64,000 bases of DNA. Origin: Conus ventricosus (taxonomy: Eukaryota; Mollusca; Gastropoda; Neogastropoda; Conidae). Below are positions 54,704 to 64,000 of the stretch, piece after piece (the stretch's first letter is position 1; every line of letters starts with the position of its first letter). The DNA is taken from NCBI GenBank assembly GCA_018398815.1, contig CM031595.1, forward strand, positions 138,785,767-138,849,766. The letters are read 5' to 3'. The notes beneath the pieces were generated by a model. It made no database searches, was not told where the DNA came from, and saw only the letters and a program-made list of their open reading frames with translations. Made by a program: the position numbers and the translations under genes.

Positions 54704-55726
54704 GTATTTCAGTGTTTGGATGGCTGGCTGATAATCCCATAGTGAGGTGGAACAGCAGGAGATAACCTGTGAAGACTGAAGCTTGAGTTGACGTAACCGC
54801 CATGGAGGAGGACAGTTACATGGAAGATGAGGATGAAGTTGATGAGGAGATGGAGGCGATGCTGTATAGTCAGGTCCACTATGAACTGGACAGCTCAGTG
54901 GGTCAGGAGATGGCTACAGCTCAGAAACATTTAAATCCTGAATGTCAACACATCTTCACCGTTACTCCGCTGAAAGAGGAGCATTCCAGCATGTCATTAA
55001 AGCATTCAGTCATATCTGCCGCTGCCTCTGTAAAACAACAGCCCCTAGTTAAGAGTGCTTTCTTGCACAGTGAGGATCCAACAGAAGTTGGAGAGAGTTT
55101 TGGTAAAGCTAGAAGTGTTGCTGACACTCGCATTGATTCAGTTGTTCAAACTGATTCTTCTGTTCTGGGTCAGACTGCAGATGTGATCTACACAGATTCA
55201 CAAAAGGGGGCTTCTGATGATCAACACCAAGTCAGGTTTTACATGGAAGCCGAGCTGGGAATAAATGTTTCTCCAAAGGCCAAGAAAGGCAACAAAACAA
55301 AGAATGATGAAGACACATCTGTACACACATCTAACACTTCAAAACCAAAGTTCTCAGGAACAGATGCCACATTTTCAACCCCTGAGTTTATCAAGATTGA
55401 CAAACGTGCTCCACAAACAGAACAAGATTATAGAAAGACACTAAATCGACTGCTTACAAGTCATTCTAGGTCGAAAAAAAAGAAAGACATTGTTGTTGTA
55501 CAGTCAGATAGTGCTAGCAGCAGTAGTTCTAGTAGCAGTAACGTAAGTGATGATGAATCTGGAAACAGTGATTCCAGTTCCGAGTCAAGCTCCGAGAGTG
55601 ACACAGGAATCATTGGCAGTACACCTGCAGGTGAGTCTGCTGAAGTGCCTACGCTAGACCTGAACTGGAACATCTCTGCAGATGACCGTGAGACCGTGGA
55701 AAGAATTGAAAAAAGGGCCTCACAAG
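54704..55726 (+). CDS. ZCCHC7-like protein, first coding exon (N-terminal acidic region)
   Basis: The acceptor-like tgtttcag at 54696-54703 opens an exon with 98 bases of 5' UTR; ATG at 54802 has a strong context (accgccATGG). It codes 308 residues to a donor at 55727 (cacaag|gtacag), leaving phase 1. Features: acidic start with AMLYSQVHYELDSS, matching the LYSQIHY segment near the N-terminus of ZCCHC7; low-complexity Ser/Asp stretches (residues ~235-275); and LDLNWNISADDRETVERI at ~290, matching the INWSIS-type segment that precedes the zinc knuckles. ZCCHC7 is the AIR1/AIR2 counterpart in nuclear TRAMP-type RNA surveillance with TENT4 and MTR4. Reading through the donor would add only 11 residues to a stop at 55761. 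Confidence 0.82.
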
Positions 55727-56399
55727 GTACAGTACCATGTATGCTGACAAATGAATGCTAACCGCTTAGATACTAACAAAGAGTATAAACTATTCGTTAA
55801 AAATGCTGCCATAGTCTTGGTCATATGGTTCTCTGTCAACGAAAAAAAAAAAAAAGGTATCAACCATTTGTCTTCCATGCATCTGTTGTTGTTTTTCTTA
55901 ATACAGTAACTGTAGATAATGTCACTCTATTCTTTTCAGAAAATAGTGAATTTTGAAATATAACCATGAATTTTGATCTTTTTCATTTCAAACCTGATAC
56001 ATGATGTAGATTTACATAGCAGCTGTACTGTCTTTAAAATGTCTGTAGCGCCTAACCCATCAGTTATTAAAAGTCAAAACTGCATTAAATCATCAAATGT
56101 ACATCACATCTGTCAGAAGGATACTATGATTACTACAAGGGGTATTAAACTACTTTTTCTTAACTACTAAACTAGTGAGTGTTCTAGTAAATCACTGTAT
56201 ATAACAGGTGGATGTTGTGGTAAGTCATTACCACCGGTGAGTGTTATAAGTCATTGTAGGAATTTGTGAATGTTATGATAAATCATAATCACTGATGCGT
56301 GTTGAGGTAAGTTTTTGTAACTGCTAAGTATTATGAAATAATTCTACATTATTAGTGGTGAGTGTTGTAAATTGATACATTTATCTTTATACACAGCTG

Positions 56400-58292
56400 G
56401 TGACTGTTGTGATAAGTCATTGTACATGATTGATGCAAGTTGTATGTCATTGTCACTGGTCAGTGTTGTGATAAGACATTGTCACTGGTCAATGTTGTGA
56501 AAAGTCATTGTCACTGGTCAGTGTTGTGATGTCATTGTCACTGGTCAGTGTTATGATAAGTCATTGTCACTGGTCAGTGTTGTGATGTCATTGTTACTGG
56601 TCAGTGTTATGATAAGTCATTGTTACTGGTCAGTGTTGTGATAAGTCATTGTCACTAGTCAGTGTTGTGATAAGTCATTGTCACTGGTCAGTGTTGTGAT
56701 AAGTCATTGTCACTGGTCAGTGTTGTGATGTCATTGTTACTGGTCAGTGTTGTGATAAGACATTGTCACTGGTCAGTGTTGTGATGTCATTGTTACTGGT
56801 CAGTGTTGTGATAAGACATTGTCGCTGGTCAGTGTTGTGATGTCATTGTTACTGGTCAGTGTTGTGATGTCATTGTTACTGGTCAGTGTTGTGATTTGTC
56901 ATTAGTGTTGTGATAAGTCATTGTCAGTGGTCAGTGTTGTGATATGTCATTGTCATTAGTGTTGTGATAAGTCATTGTCAGTGGTCAGTGTTGTGATATG
57001 TCATTGTCATTAGTGTTGTGATAAGTCATTGTTATGGTCAGTATTGTGATAAGTTATTGTCACTAGTCAGTGTTGTGATTTGTCAGTGTTGTGATAAGTC
57101 ATTGTCACTGGTCAGTTTTGTGATTTGTCATTAATCAGTGTTGTGATAAGTCATTGTCACTAATCAGTGTTGTGGTATGTCATTGTCACTAGTCAGTGTT
57201 GTGATATGTCATTGTCACTGGTCAGTGTTGTGATATGTCATTGTCACTAGTCAGTGTTGTGATAAGTCATTGTCACTGGTCAGTGTTGTGATGTCATTGT
57301 CATTAATCAGTGTTGTGATAAGTCATTGTCACTGGTCAGTGTTGTGATATGTCATTGTCACTAGTCAGTGTTGTGATAAGTCATTGTCACTGTCAGTGCT
57401 GTGATAAGTCATTGTCACTGGTCAGTGTTGTGATATGTCATTGTCACTGGTCAGTGTTGTGATTTGTCATTAATCAGTGTTGTGATAAGTCATTGTCACT
57501 GGTCAGTGTTGTGATAAGTCATTGTCACTAGTCAGTGTTGTGATACGTTATTGTCACTGGTCAGTTTTGTGATTTGTCATTAATCAGTGTTGTGATAAGT
57601 CATTGTCACTAATCAGTGTTGTGATATGTCATTGTCACTAGTCAGTGTTGTGATAAGTCATTGTCACTAGTCAGTGTTATGATATGTCATTGTCAGTGTT
57701 GTGATAAGTCATTGTCACTGGTCAGTGTTGTGATAAGTCATTATCACTAGTCAGTGTTGTGATAACAGATAAGTCATTGTCACTGGTCAGTGTTGTGATT
57801 TGTCATTAATCAGTGTTGTGATAAGACATTGTCACTGTTCAGTGTTGTGATATGTCATTGTCATTCGTCAGTGTTGTGATAAGTCATTGTCACTGGTCAG
57901 TGTTGTGATAAGTCATTGTCACTGGTCAGTGTTGTGATTTGTCATGTCAGTGTTGTGGTTTGTCATTGTTACTGGTCAGTGTTGTGATTTGTCATTAGTC
58001 AGTGTTGTGATAAGTCGTCATCACTAATGAGAGTTATGATCAATCATTGTCAGTGGTGAGTGTTGTGATTTGTCATTGTCAGTGGTGAGTGTTGTGATGT
58101 CATTGTCAGTGGTGAGTGTTGTGATTTGTCATTGTCAGTGGTGAGTGTTGTGATTTGTCATTGTCAGTGGTGAGTGTTGTGATTTGTCATTGTCAGTGGT
58201 GAGTGTTGTGCATTTGGTCATTTTTCATGTGGTGAGTGTTGTGATGTCATTGTCAGTGGTTGTAGTGTTTGATGTCATTGAGACAGGAAACT
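56400..58292. repeat. 29-bp minisatellite, ~65 units, running into the gap
   Basis: Unit of about 29 bp containing gtgttgtgataagtcattgt followed by cactggtca. Common variants are 26 bp, lacking aag. Diverged forms start near 56180. From about 58020 the variant 'agtggtgagtgttgtgat' dominates up to the N run. Confidence 0.97.
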
Positions 58293-59292
58293 NNNNNNNN
58301 NNNNNNNNNNNNNNNNNNNNNNNNNNNNNNNNNNNNNNNNNNNNNNNNNNNNNNNNNNNNNNNNNNNNNNNNNNNNNNNNNNNNNNNNNNNNNNNNNNNN
58401 NNNNNNNNNNNNNNNNNNNNNNNNNNNNNNNNNNNNNNNNNNNNNNNNNNNNNNNNNNNNNNNNNNNNNNNNNNNNNNNNNNNNNNNNNNNNNNNNNNNN
58501 NNNNNNNNNNNNNNNNNNNNNNNNNNNNNNNNNNNNNNNNNNNNNNNNNNNNNNNNNNNNNNNNNNNNNNNNNNNNNNNNNNNNNNNNNNNNNNNNNNNN
58601 NNNNNNNNNNNNNNNNNNNNNNNNNNNNNNNNNNNNNNNNNNNNNNNNNNNNNNNNNNNNNNNNNNNNNNNNNNNNNNNNNNNNNNNNNNNNNNNNNNNN
58701 NNNNNNNNNNNNNNNNNNNNNNNNNNNNNNNNNNNNNNNNNNNNNNNNNNNNNNNNNNNNNNNNNNNNNNNNNNNNNNNNNNNNNNNNNNNNNNNNNNNN
58801 NNNNNNNNNNNNNNNNNNNNNNNNNNNNNNNNNNNNNNNNNNNNNNNNNNNNNNNNNNNNNNNNNNNNNNNNNNNNNNNNNNNNNNNNNNNNNNNNNNNN
58901 NNNNNNNNNNNNNNNNNNNNNNNNNNNNNNNNNNNNNNNNNNNNNNNNNNNNNNNNNNNNNNNNNNNNNNNNNNNNNNNNNNNNNNNNNNNNNNNNNNNN
59001 NNNNNNNNNNNNNNNNNNNNNNNNNNNNNNNNNNNNNNNNNNNNNNNNNNNNNNNNNNNNNNNNNNNNNNNNNNNNNNNNNNNNNNNNNNNNNNNNNNNN
59101 NNNNNNNNNNNNNNNNNNNNNNNNNNNNNNNNNNNNNNNNNNNNNNNNNNNNNNNNNNNNNNNNNNNNNNNNNNNNNNNNNNNNNNNNNNNNNNNNNNNN
59201 NNNNNNNNNNNNNNNNNNNNNNNNNNNNNNNNNNNNNNNNNNNNNNNNNNNNNNNNNNNNNNNNNNNNNNNNNNNNNNNNNNNNNNNNNNNN
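58293..59292. other. Assembly gap of exactly 1000 N
   Basis: The round size indicates a placeholder, so the true length is unknown. Different tandem arrays abut each side. Confidence 0.99.
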
Positions 59293-59299
59293 ACTTGTC

Positions 59300-59880
59300 A
59301 TGTGATGTGTGTGTGAAGGGGGACACTTTGTCCATGTGTATTGAGTGTAGGGGGAACTGTCATGTTGTATGTGTGTGTGAAGGGGGACACTTTGTCCATG
59401 TAGGTATTGATGTGTGTGAAAGGGGACGCTTTGTCCATGCAAGTGTTGATGTGTGTGAAGGGGGACACTTTGTCCATGTATGTATTGATGCATGTAAAGG
59501 AAGACACTTTGTCCATGTAGGTGTTAGTATGTGTAAAGGGGAACACTTTGTCCATGTAGGATTGATGTGTATGAAGGGGGACTCTTTGTCCATGTATGTG
59601 TTAATGCATGTAAAGGAAGACACTTTGTCCATGTAGGTGTTAGTATGTGTAAAGGGGAACACTTTGTCCATGTAGGTATTGATGTGTGTAAAGGGGAACA
59701 CTTTGTCCATTTAGGTATTGATGTGTATGAAGGGGGACACTTTGTCCATGTATGTATTGATGCATGTAAAGGAAGACACTTTGTCCATGTAGGTATTGAT
59801 GTGTGTGAAGGGGGGCATTTTGTCCATATAAGTATTAAGTTCATGCAAGAATTGACAGTTGTGTAAAGATCGACACTTTA
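59300..59880. repeat. 39-bp minisatellite after the gap
   Basis: About 14 units of ~39 bp containing gggggacactttgtccatgt. As 39 is a multiple of three, open frames run through both strands (antisense repeat MDKVSPFTHINTY); not a gene. Confidence 0.97.
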
Positions 59881-61038
59881 CCCATGTTGGTATTGACATT
59901 TTATAATTGTGCATCTTGTCCAGGGAGGTTGACAGCTGTGATGAGCCCTTACCAAATAAGTAAAGACAGGAGCTTCAGTGACATCTCTGTTTCAGCTGTG
60001 CTGTCTTTCATTTAGTACATAAATGCTGTTAGTTTCAGTGAGGCTAATATTTGAGTTTTTTTTGTTTGTTTTTTTGTCCTACATTATGTTGAAACTGTTG
60101 CAGCAATTAGCCTGCAGTTGAGTAGATGTAATAATTGCTATCCAAATAAGATAAGTCTCAAACTTTCGTGGCATGAAAACTTACCAAATTAGAGTAATTG
60201 ATATTAATCATTCAGATCAAACATCTGTTCTTAGAGCCTTTCTGCAGATGACATTCATGACAACTGTCAGCTTTGCAGTTTAATTTGACCTTAGGCCTAC
60301 ATGGATTTTTCATTGGTCACAAAATATACCAGGCCAAGGAAGACACAGTGTGAGCTAACACAACAATGTATGTGATAACTCCAGGCTGAGAAACTCGTTG
60401 TGTCATGCCTGAGAGAAACTGTGTGTTAGTGGGTCCCCCCTCCCTTCCCCTTTCTGGGTTTTTTTTCTGTTTTTTTTTCGCTTCAGCTCTCCCATACTGT
60501 GTCAGTCTGTTAGCTGATGCGTGCACTCATCGCGTACACTGCCACACATACAGAGGCCAACCCACTATGCACACACAAACCTGCATGCACATCCACACAC
60601 ACACTTTAACACACACAACTGTAATAGTGGTGCAGACAGTGTTAGGTAGGTACCCAAGGTCTGATCACGGCATTGGGCTAATGTGCAGGTCAGACATGTG
60701 GCAAGTCAAATCCATAAGACCTTTTTCTTAAAGCCCTTTCATCTTAGTTTTTAGTTATCCATCAGGTGTAAATCCTGTTCATTGCTTAGCTGATCTCATA
60801 GCTTAGCTGATGTGGTGTAGTGTTTTCGGGCTAGTCCACAAGCAGTGACATCACATTGATGAAACTGAAACTATGACAGTAGCTGTTTATATACAAGAGA
60901 AATGATTAAACACACAGCACTTGCAATAAGTATGGTTTCTCATGTGGAAAAGTCTGTATTTTGCCACCTTTATGTATGCATGCGTAATACTGTGGATAAA
61001 TGGAGAAAATCAGTTCTTTTTTTTTCTGTGTTTGACAG

Positions 61039-61129
61039 GAGTGCAGGAATGTGAGAATGGACATGTACAACTTTCCACCTAGTCCCTTTGTCATCAGATA
61101 TGACGTTCTCTCAAATGAGCCAAGAAAAG
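61039..61129 (+). CDS. ZCCHC7-like protein, internal exon after the last zinc knuckle
   Basis: Acceptor tttgacag ends at 61038; donor aaaag|gtacag at 61130. The exon codes ECRNVRMDMYNFPPSPFVIR and then YDVLSNEPRK, entering in phase 0 and leaving in phase 1. In ZCCHC7 the final knuckle ends HECPER and is followed within ~10 residues by SPFICYYDD; here EC..SPFVIRYDV is the same arrangement, so the Cys is probably the last zinc ligand. Without splicing, the frame stays open to 61287, giving a different 52-residue tail. Confidence 0.78.
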
Positions 61130-61907
61130 GTACAGATGATGTGTTGGGCAAAGTTGTTTGTACCTCTCAAGAGCCGACCATGTTAGAACAAGTCATTGAA
61201 ACAGAGAGAGGAACAACTGTTAGCTTTTCAAGTTCTGAAAAGTTTAAACAGAGCAAGAACCAGACAGGAGTGTTTGTCTTTATTTGATTAAAGATTGAAG
61301 GAAGCAGATAAAACTCAGTGCTTTGCCAGGAAGTGTAAAATGTTTCAGTGGAACTTTAAGTACTTTGTTAACTATGAAATTTTACTGTTAACTATGAAAT
61401 TTTACCCAAACTGTTCTAACATTTCTGCTTTATATTGGAAATAAATTAGTTTTCCTTTATTTATGTATGGAAAGATGGCTTGTGTATGCCTACTTTTTTT
61501 GTGGTCTGTCTGTGGACTTTATTATTTTTCAGTAAACAATTGGATTAGGATTTCATTTTTGTTGTTGTCATTAGATACTTGTTGGTTATTTAAGAACCTT
61601 TAGTATGAATCTCACAAGAAATGTTATTCCAAAGGTTCCTGAACATGTGTTGATAGACAATAAAGAAATTGTATGTGAAAAAGAGACCCTAATTTTCAGC
61701 CTTTTTGGCAGTTCCTTGTCTGAATTGGCAACAACTGGAGCACACAGTACGTGAATCTAAGACTTTAATATGGTTGGTACATTCAGTCTGACAGGGAGTA
61801 TGATGCAAACTCTCCGTTTCACTTCAGTTAGCCAGTGTCGTTGTGTGTGTGTGTGTGTGTGTGTGTGATTTGAATTCTTATGCATGGATGTTGAAATACT
61901 TTGACAG
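61130..61907 (+). other. Intron of the ZCCHC7-like gene
   Basis: GT at 61130, AG at 61906-61907 (ctttgacag). Contains AATAAA hexamers (61440, 61660) that could serve a transcript ending in the retained intron, and a (GT)n run at 61842-61866. Confidence 0.6.
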
Positions 61908-62012
61908 ATAATGAACAGGGTTCTGGTCGGAAGTTCAAGTCACAGAAGAGAAAAGGACCACCATCACTGACCAAACAAGGGGAGAGTGTTGACAGCCCAC
62001 CATCATCAAAAA
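61908..62012 (+). CDS. ZCCHC7-like protein, basic internal exon
   Basis: In phase with the previous exon it reads DNEQGSGRKFKSQKRKGPPS and then LTKQGESVDSPPSSK, a Lys-rich low-complexity stretch like the C-terminal region of ZCCHC7. Donor aaaa|gtaagc at 62013 leaves phase 1. If not spliced, the frame ends four codons later (SKSKR-stop at 62021-62023), so this could also be a terminal exon. Confidence 0.7.
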
Positions 62013-62728
62013 GTAAGCGTTAAAAAATGTTTGTTGCTCTACTGTCACTTGTTGTAAGATGTCTTTCTTTTGATAAGAGTGTTATTTGTCTGAGGATGGA
62101 TCTGCTGCATACTACGGTGTAAGTCCCAAGGACTGCATGCGAGAGCTGAACCAGGGAAACTGAGGAAAAAAGGATGCTCTATATTCTGGAAAGGGAACTG
62201 TCCATTGTTTTCAGCAGATTCAGTTTTTTTATTTGTTCCCTGTCACAGATCTTCACTGAAAAAAGTATACTACTATGATGTGATTAAAAAAAAACTGAAA
62301 AAGATCAAGTTTTCTTCGTAAGGGGAGGGGTGGATATAGTTACAAAAATTGAAAATAAGTAAGATAGATAGATATGCATGTATATGTGCATTATATATAT
62401 ATATATATATATATATTAAATTATAAACAAAGCTTGCTCTTATGTCTTAGATTGAAGATATAGGGGGAGATACGCATTCATATCTGCAGTGGTAGATGAT
62501 TCTGCTAACTAACAGTATGTGCATGAGTGGGGTGAATGGGGAAAAATAAAATAAATGCTTCTCAAATGAGCCTTCAGCAAGCTTATATTCTCCAAGGGGG
62601 AGACATCCTCCAATACGGAGGGAAACTCACTAACATATAACTTCTGGTCATATACCGATATTTCGAAACTTGGTGGTTTCTCCTCAGTGACCGCGGAAAG
62701 TGGTAATTTGACTCCTCTGCCTTTTCAG
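62013..62728 (+). other. Intron of the ZCCHC7-like gene; 5' part of the exon-carrying tandem unit
   Basis: Holds a (TA)n run at 62390-62416. From 62415 the sequence belongs to the tandem array. Ends at a ctgccttttcag acceptor. Confidence 0.6.
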
Positions 62729-62952
62729 TTTTAAGAAGAATGCAACCCCAGAAAAGGTTGCGTGCGCAATACCGTAGTATGTTTGTTGAGTTTTCAAAAA
62801 ACCAACCAAAGGTGCCATCTAAAAAGCAAAAGAAAATCATAAAAGAGCAAAACAAGCTACATTTTCTTGTGAAAAGTAGAAAATATAAAACGATATCCTC
62901 TAAGACACAAGTGCTGAGGGCCAGTTCTTGGAATGAATCCGCAAGGGACTAA
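62729..62952 (+). CDS. ZCCHC7-like protein, terminal exon (array copy 1)
   Basis: Acceptor AG at 62727-62728. Joined in phase with the previous exon it reads ILRRMQPQKRLRAQYRSMFV, EFSKNQPKVPSKKQKKIIKE, then QNKLHFLVKSRK and ends NESARD-stop at 62950-62952. Highly basic, consistent with the Lys-rich ZCCHC7 tail. The join keeps the frame across a phase-1 intron, which supports a real exon. Two more copies follow in the array. Confidence 0.68.
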
Positions 62953-63357
62953 AATACAACAAACTAATAAATTCCAAGGGTAAGTACCGCACCGTTCCAG
63001 CAACTTACAGAGCAGCTTGGTGTTGCAATGACTGCAAGAAATATTAAATTATAAACAAAGCTTGCTCTTATGTCTTAGATTGAAGAAATAGGGGGAGATA
63101 CGCATTCATATCTGCAGTGGTAGATGATTCTGCCTAACTAACAGTATGTGCATGAGTGGGTGAATGGGGAAAAATAAAATAAATGCTTCTAAAAATGAGC
63201 CTTCAGCAAGCTTATATTCTCCAAGGGGGGGGACATCCTCCAATACGGAGGGAAACTCACTAAATATAACTCCTGGTCATATACCGATATTTCGAAACTT
63301 GGTGGTTTCTCCTCAGTGACCGCGGAAAGTGGTAATTTGACTCCTCTGCCTTTTCAG

Positions 63358-63580
63358 TTTAAGAAGAATGCAATCCAGAAAAGGTTGGTGCGCAATACCG
63401 TAGTATGTTTGTTGAGTTTCAAAAAACCAACCAAAGGTGCCATCTAAGAAGCAAAAGAAAATCATAAAAGAGCAAAACAAGCTACATTTTCTTGTGAAAA
63501 GTAGAAAATAAAAAACGATATCCTCTAAGACACAAGTGCTGAGGGCCAGTTCTTGGAATGAATCCGCAAGGGACTAAAAT
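63358..63580 (+). pseudogene. Second copy of the terminal exon
   Basis: Same acceptor context as copy 1 (ag at 63356-63357). One T is missing right after the acceptor, so splicing in the same phase would meet TAA at once, and further one-base losses occur inside. Either a non-functional duplicate or a victim of consensus errors. Confidence 0.7.
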
Positions 63581-63982
63581 ACAACAAACTAATAAATTCC
63601 AAGGTTAAGTACCGCACCGTTCCAGCAACTTACAGAGCAGCTTGGTGTTGCAATGACTGCAAGAAATATTAAATTATAAACAAAGCTTGCTCTTATGTCT
63701 TAGATTGAAGAAATAGGGGGAGATACGCATTCATATCTGCAGTGGTAGATGATTCTGCCTAACTAACAGTATGTGCATGAGTGGGTGAATGGGGAAAAAT
63801 AAAATAAATGCTTCTCAAAATGAGCCTTCAGCAAGCTTATATTCTCCAAGGGGGAGACATCCTCCAAAACGGAGGGAAACTCACTAACATATAACTCCTG
63901 GTCATATACCGATATTTCGAAACTTGGTGGTTTCTCCTCAGTGACCGCGGAAAGTGGTAATTTGACTCCTCTGCCTTTTCAG

Positions 63983-64000
63983 TTTTAAGAAGAATGCAAT
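63983..64000 (+). pseudogene. Third copy of the terminal exon, cut by window end
   Basis: Only the acceptor and first 18 bases (ttttaagaagaatgcaat) are visible. It keeps the four T of copy 1. Confidence 0.6.

Larger units (their letters stand above)
55727..61038 (+). other. Large intron region (or several introns) with minisatellites and a scaffold gap
   Basis: No CCHC exon could be found in the readable parts 55727-58292 and 59293-61038. They hold two minisatellite arrays, AC/T-rich simple sequence and nothing else recognised. The gene must have at least one zinc-knuckle exon here, so it likely lies in the N gap. Confidence 0.7.
62415..64000. repeat. Tandem array of a ~626-bp unit carrying the terminal exon
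   Basis: Copies start at attaaattataaacaaagc: 62415-63042 (628 bp), 63043-63667 (625 bp) and 63668-64000 (cut by window end). Identity is very high; differences are mostly single-base indels in runs. Confidence 0.97.

Noticed and set aside
56400..58292. CRISPR-like regular repeats
   Set aside because: No unique spacers; a simple 29/26-bp tandem array in animal DNA.
58184..59636. Very long open frames across the N run
   Set aside because: They exist only because N codons are not stops; both ends are minisatellite.
59298..59914. Antisense and sense frames with 13-residue repeats such as MDKVSPFTHINTY
   Set aside because: Product of a 39-bp minisatellite, which is a multiple of three and so stays open in many frames.

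Overview
This window is nuclear DNA of an invertebrate animal, most likely a mollusc and perhaps a marine gastropod. The signs are spliced animal genes with GT-AG introns, a dense mix of RTE-, CR1- and I/Nimbus-like LINEs, LTR retrotransposons, minisatellites, long microsatellites and a (GTCC)n-containing dispersed repeat of a type common in molluscs. Nothing prokaryotic is present. The species assignment is inference; the animal origin is secure.

Two host genes are visible, both on the plus strand and both incomplete here. The last coding exon of an inactive-rhomboid (iRhom/RHBDF) gene lies at 4391-4840. At 54.7-63.0 kb is a gene that matches ZCCHC7 (the AIR1/AIR2-like RNA-binding subunit of TRAMP-type complexes): an acidic N-terminal exon, a short exon following the last zinc knuckle, and basic C-terminal exons. 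The zinc-knuckle exons are not in the readable sequence. They probably fall in a 1000-N scaffold gap inside a minisatellite-filled intron. The terminal coding exon sits in a ~626-bp unit repeated in tandem almost three times, running off the window end.

The rest is mostly mobile DNA. 0-3 kb: antisense RTE/BovB-like LINE. 3-4.4 kb: intron of the iRhom gene with a decayed repeat. 4.8-16.9 kb: AT-rich non-coding DNA, possibly a long 3' UTR plus intergenic sequence. 17-19 kb: a LINE with an inverted 5' half, then a 15-bp minisatellite. 20-22.3 kb: low complexity and a broken FLYWCH/MULE transposase gene. 22.8-31.1 kb: an I/Nimbus-like LINE fragment split by a 6.8-kb LTR element. 31.2-31.6 kb: the same 15-bp minisatellite in the other orientation. 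31.7-34.7 kb: a near-complete RTE-like LINE with 13-bp target duplications. 36.8-40.7 kb: two same-direction LINE copies, at least one lying inside an opposite LINE. 40.8-50.1 kb: two copies of a foldback element, the second split by an 8.2-kb LTR retrotransposon. 50.1-53.5 kb: antisense CR1-like LINE.

The most interesting signals are: (i) a ~60-bp retroposed unit present four times, each with its own 12-15 bp target-site duplication and a (TTATC)n tail; (ii) two LTR elements whose integrase lies upstream of RT/RNase H (Gmr1-type order), one of which has lost RT and carries an 18-nt primer-binding site for tRNA-Pro; (iii) the tandem terminal-exon array in the ZCCHC7-like gene; (iv) an iRhom that keeps a serine in its GPxG motif. 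Sister copies (LTR pairs, exon units, LINE pair) differ mainly by single-base indels, so many frameshifts reported here may be assembly consensus errors rather than true decay.
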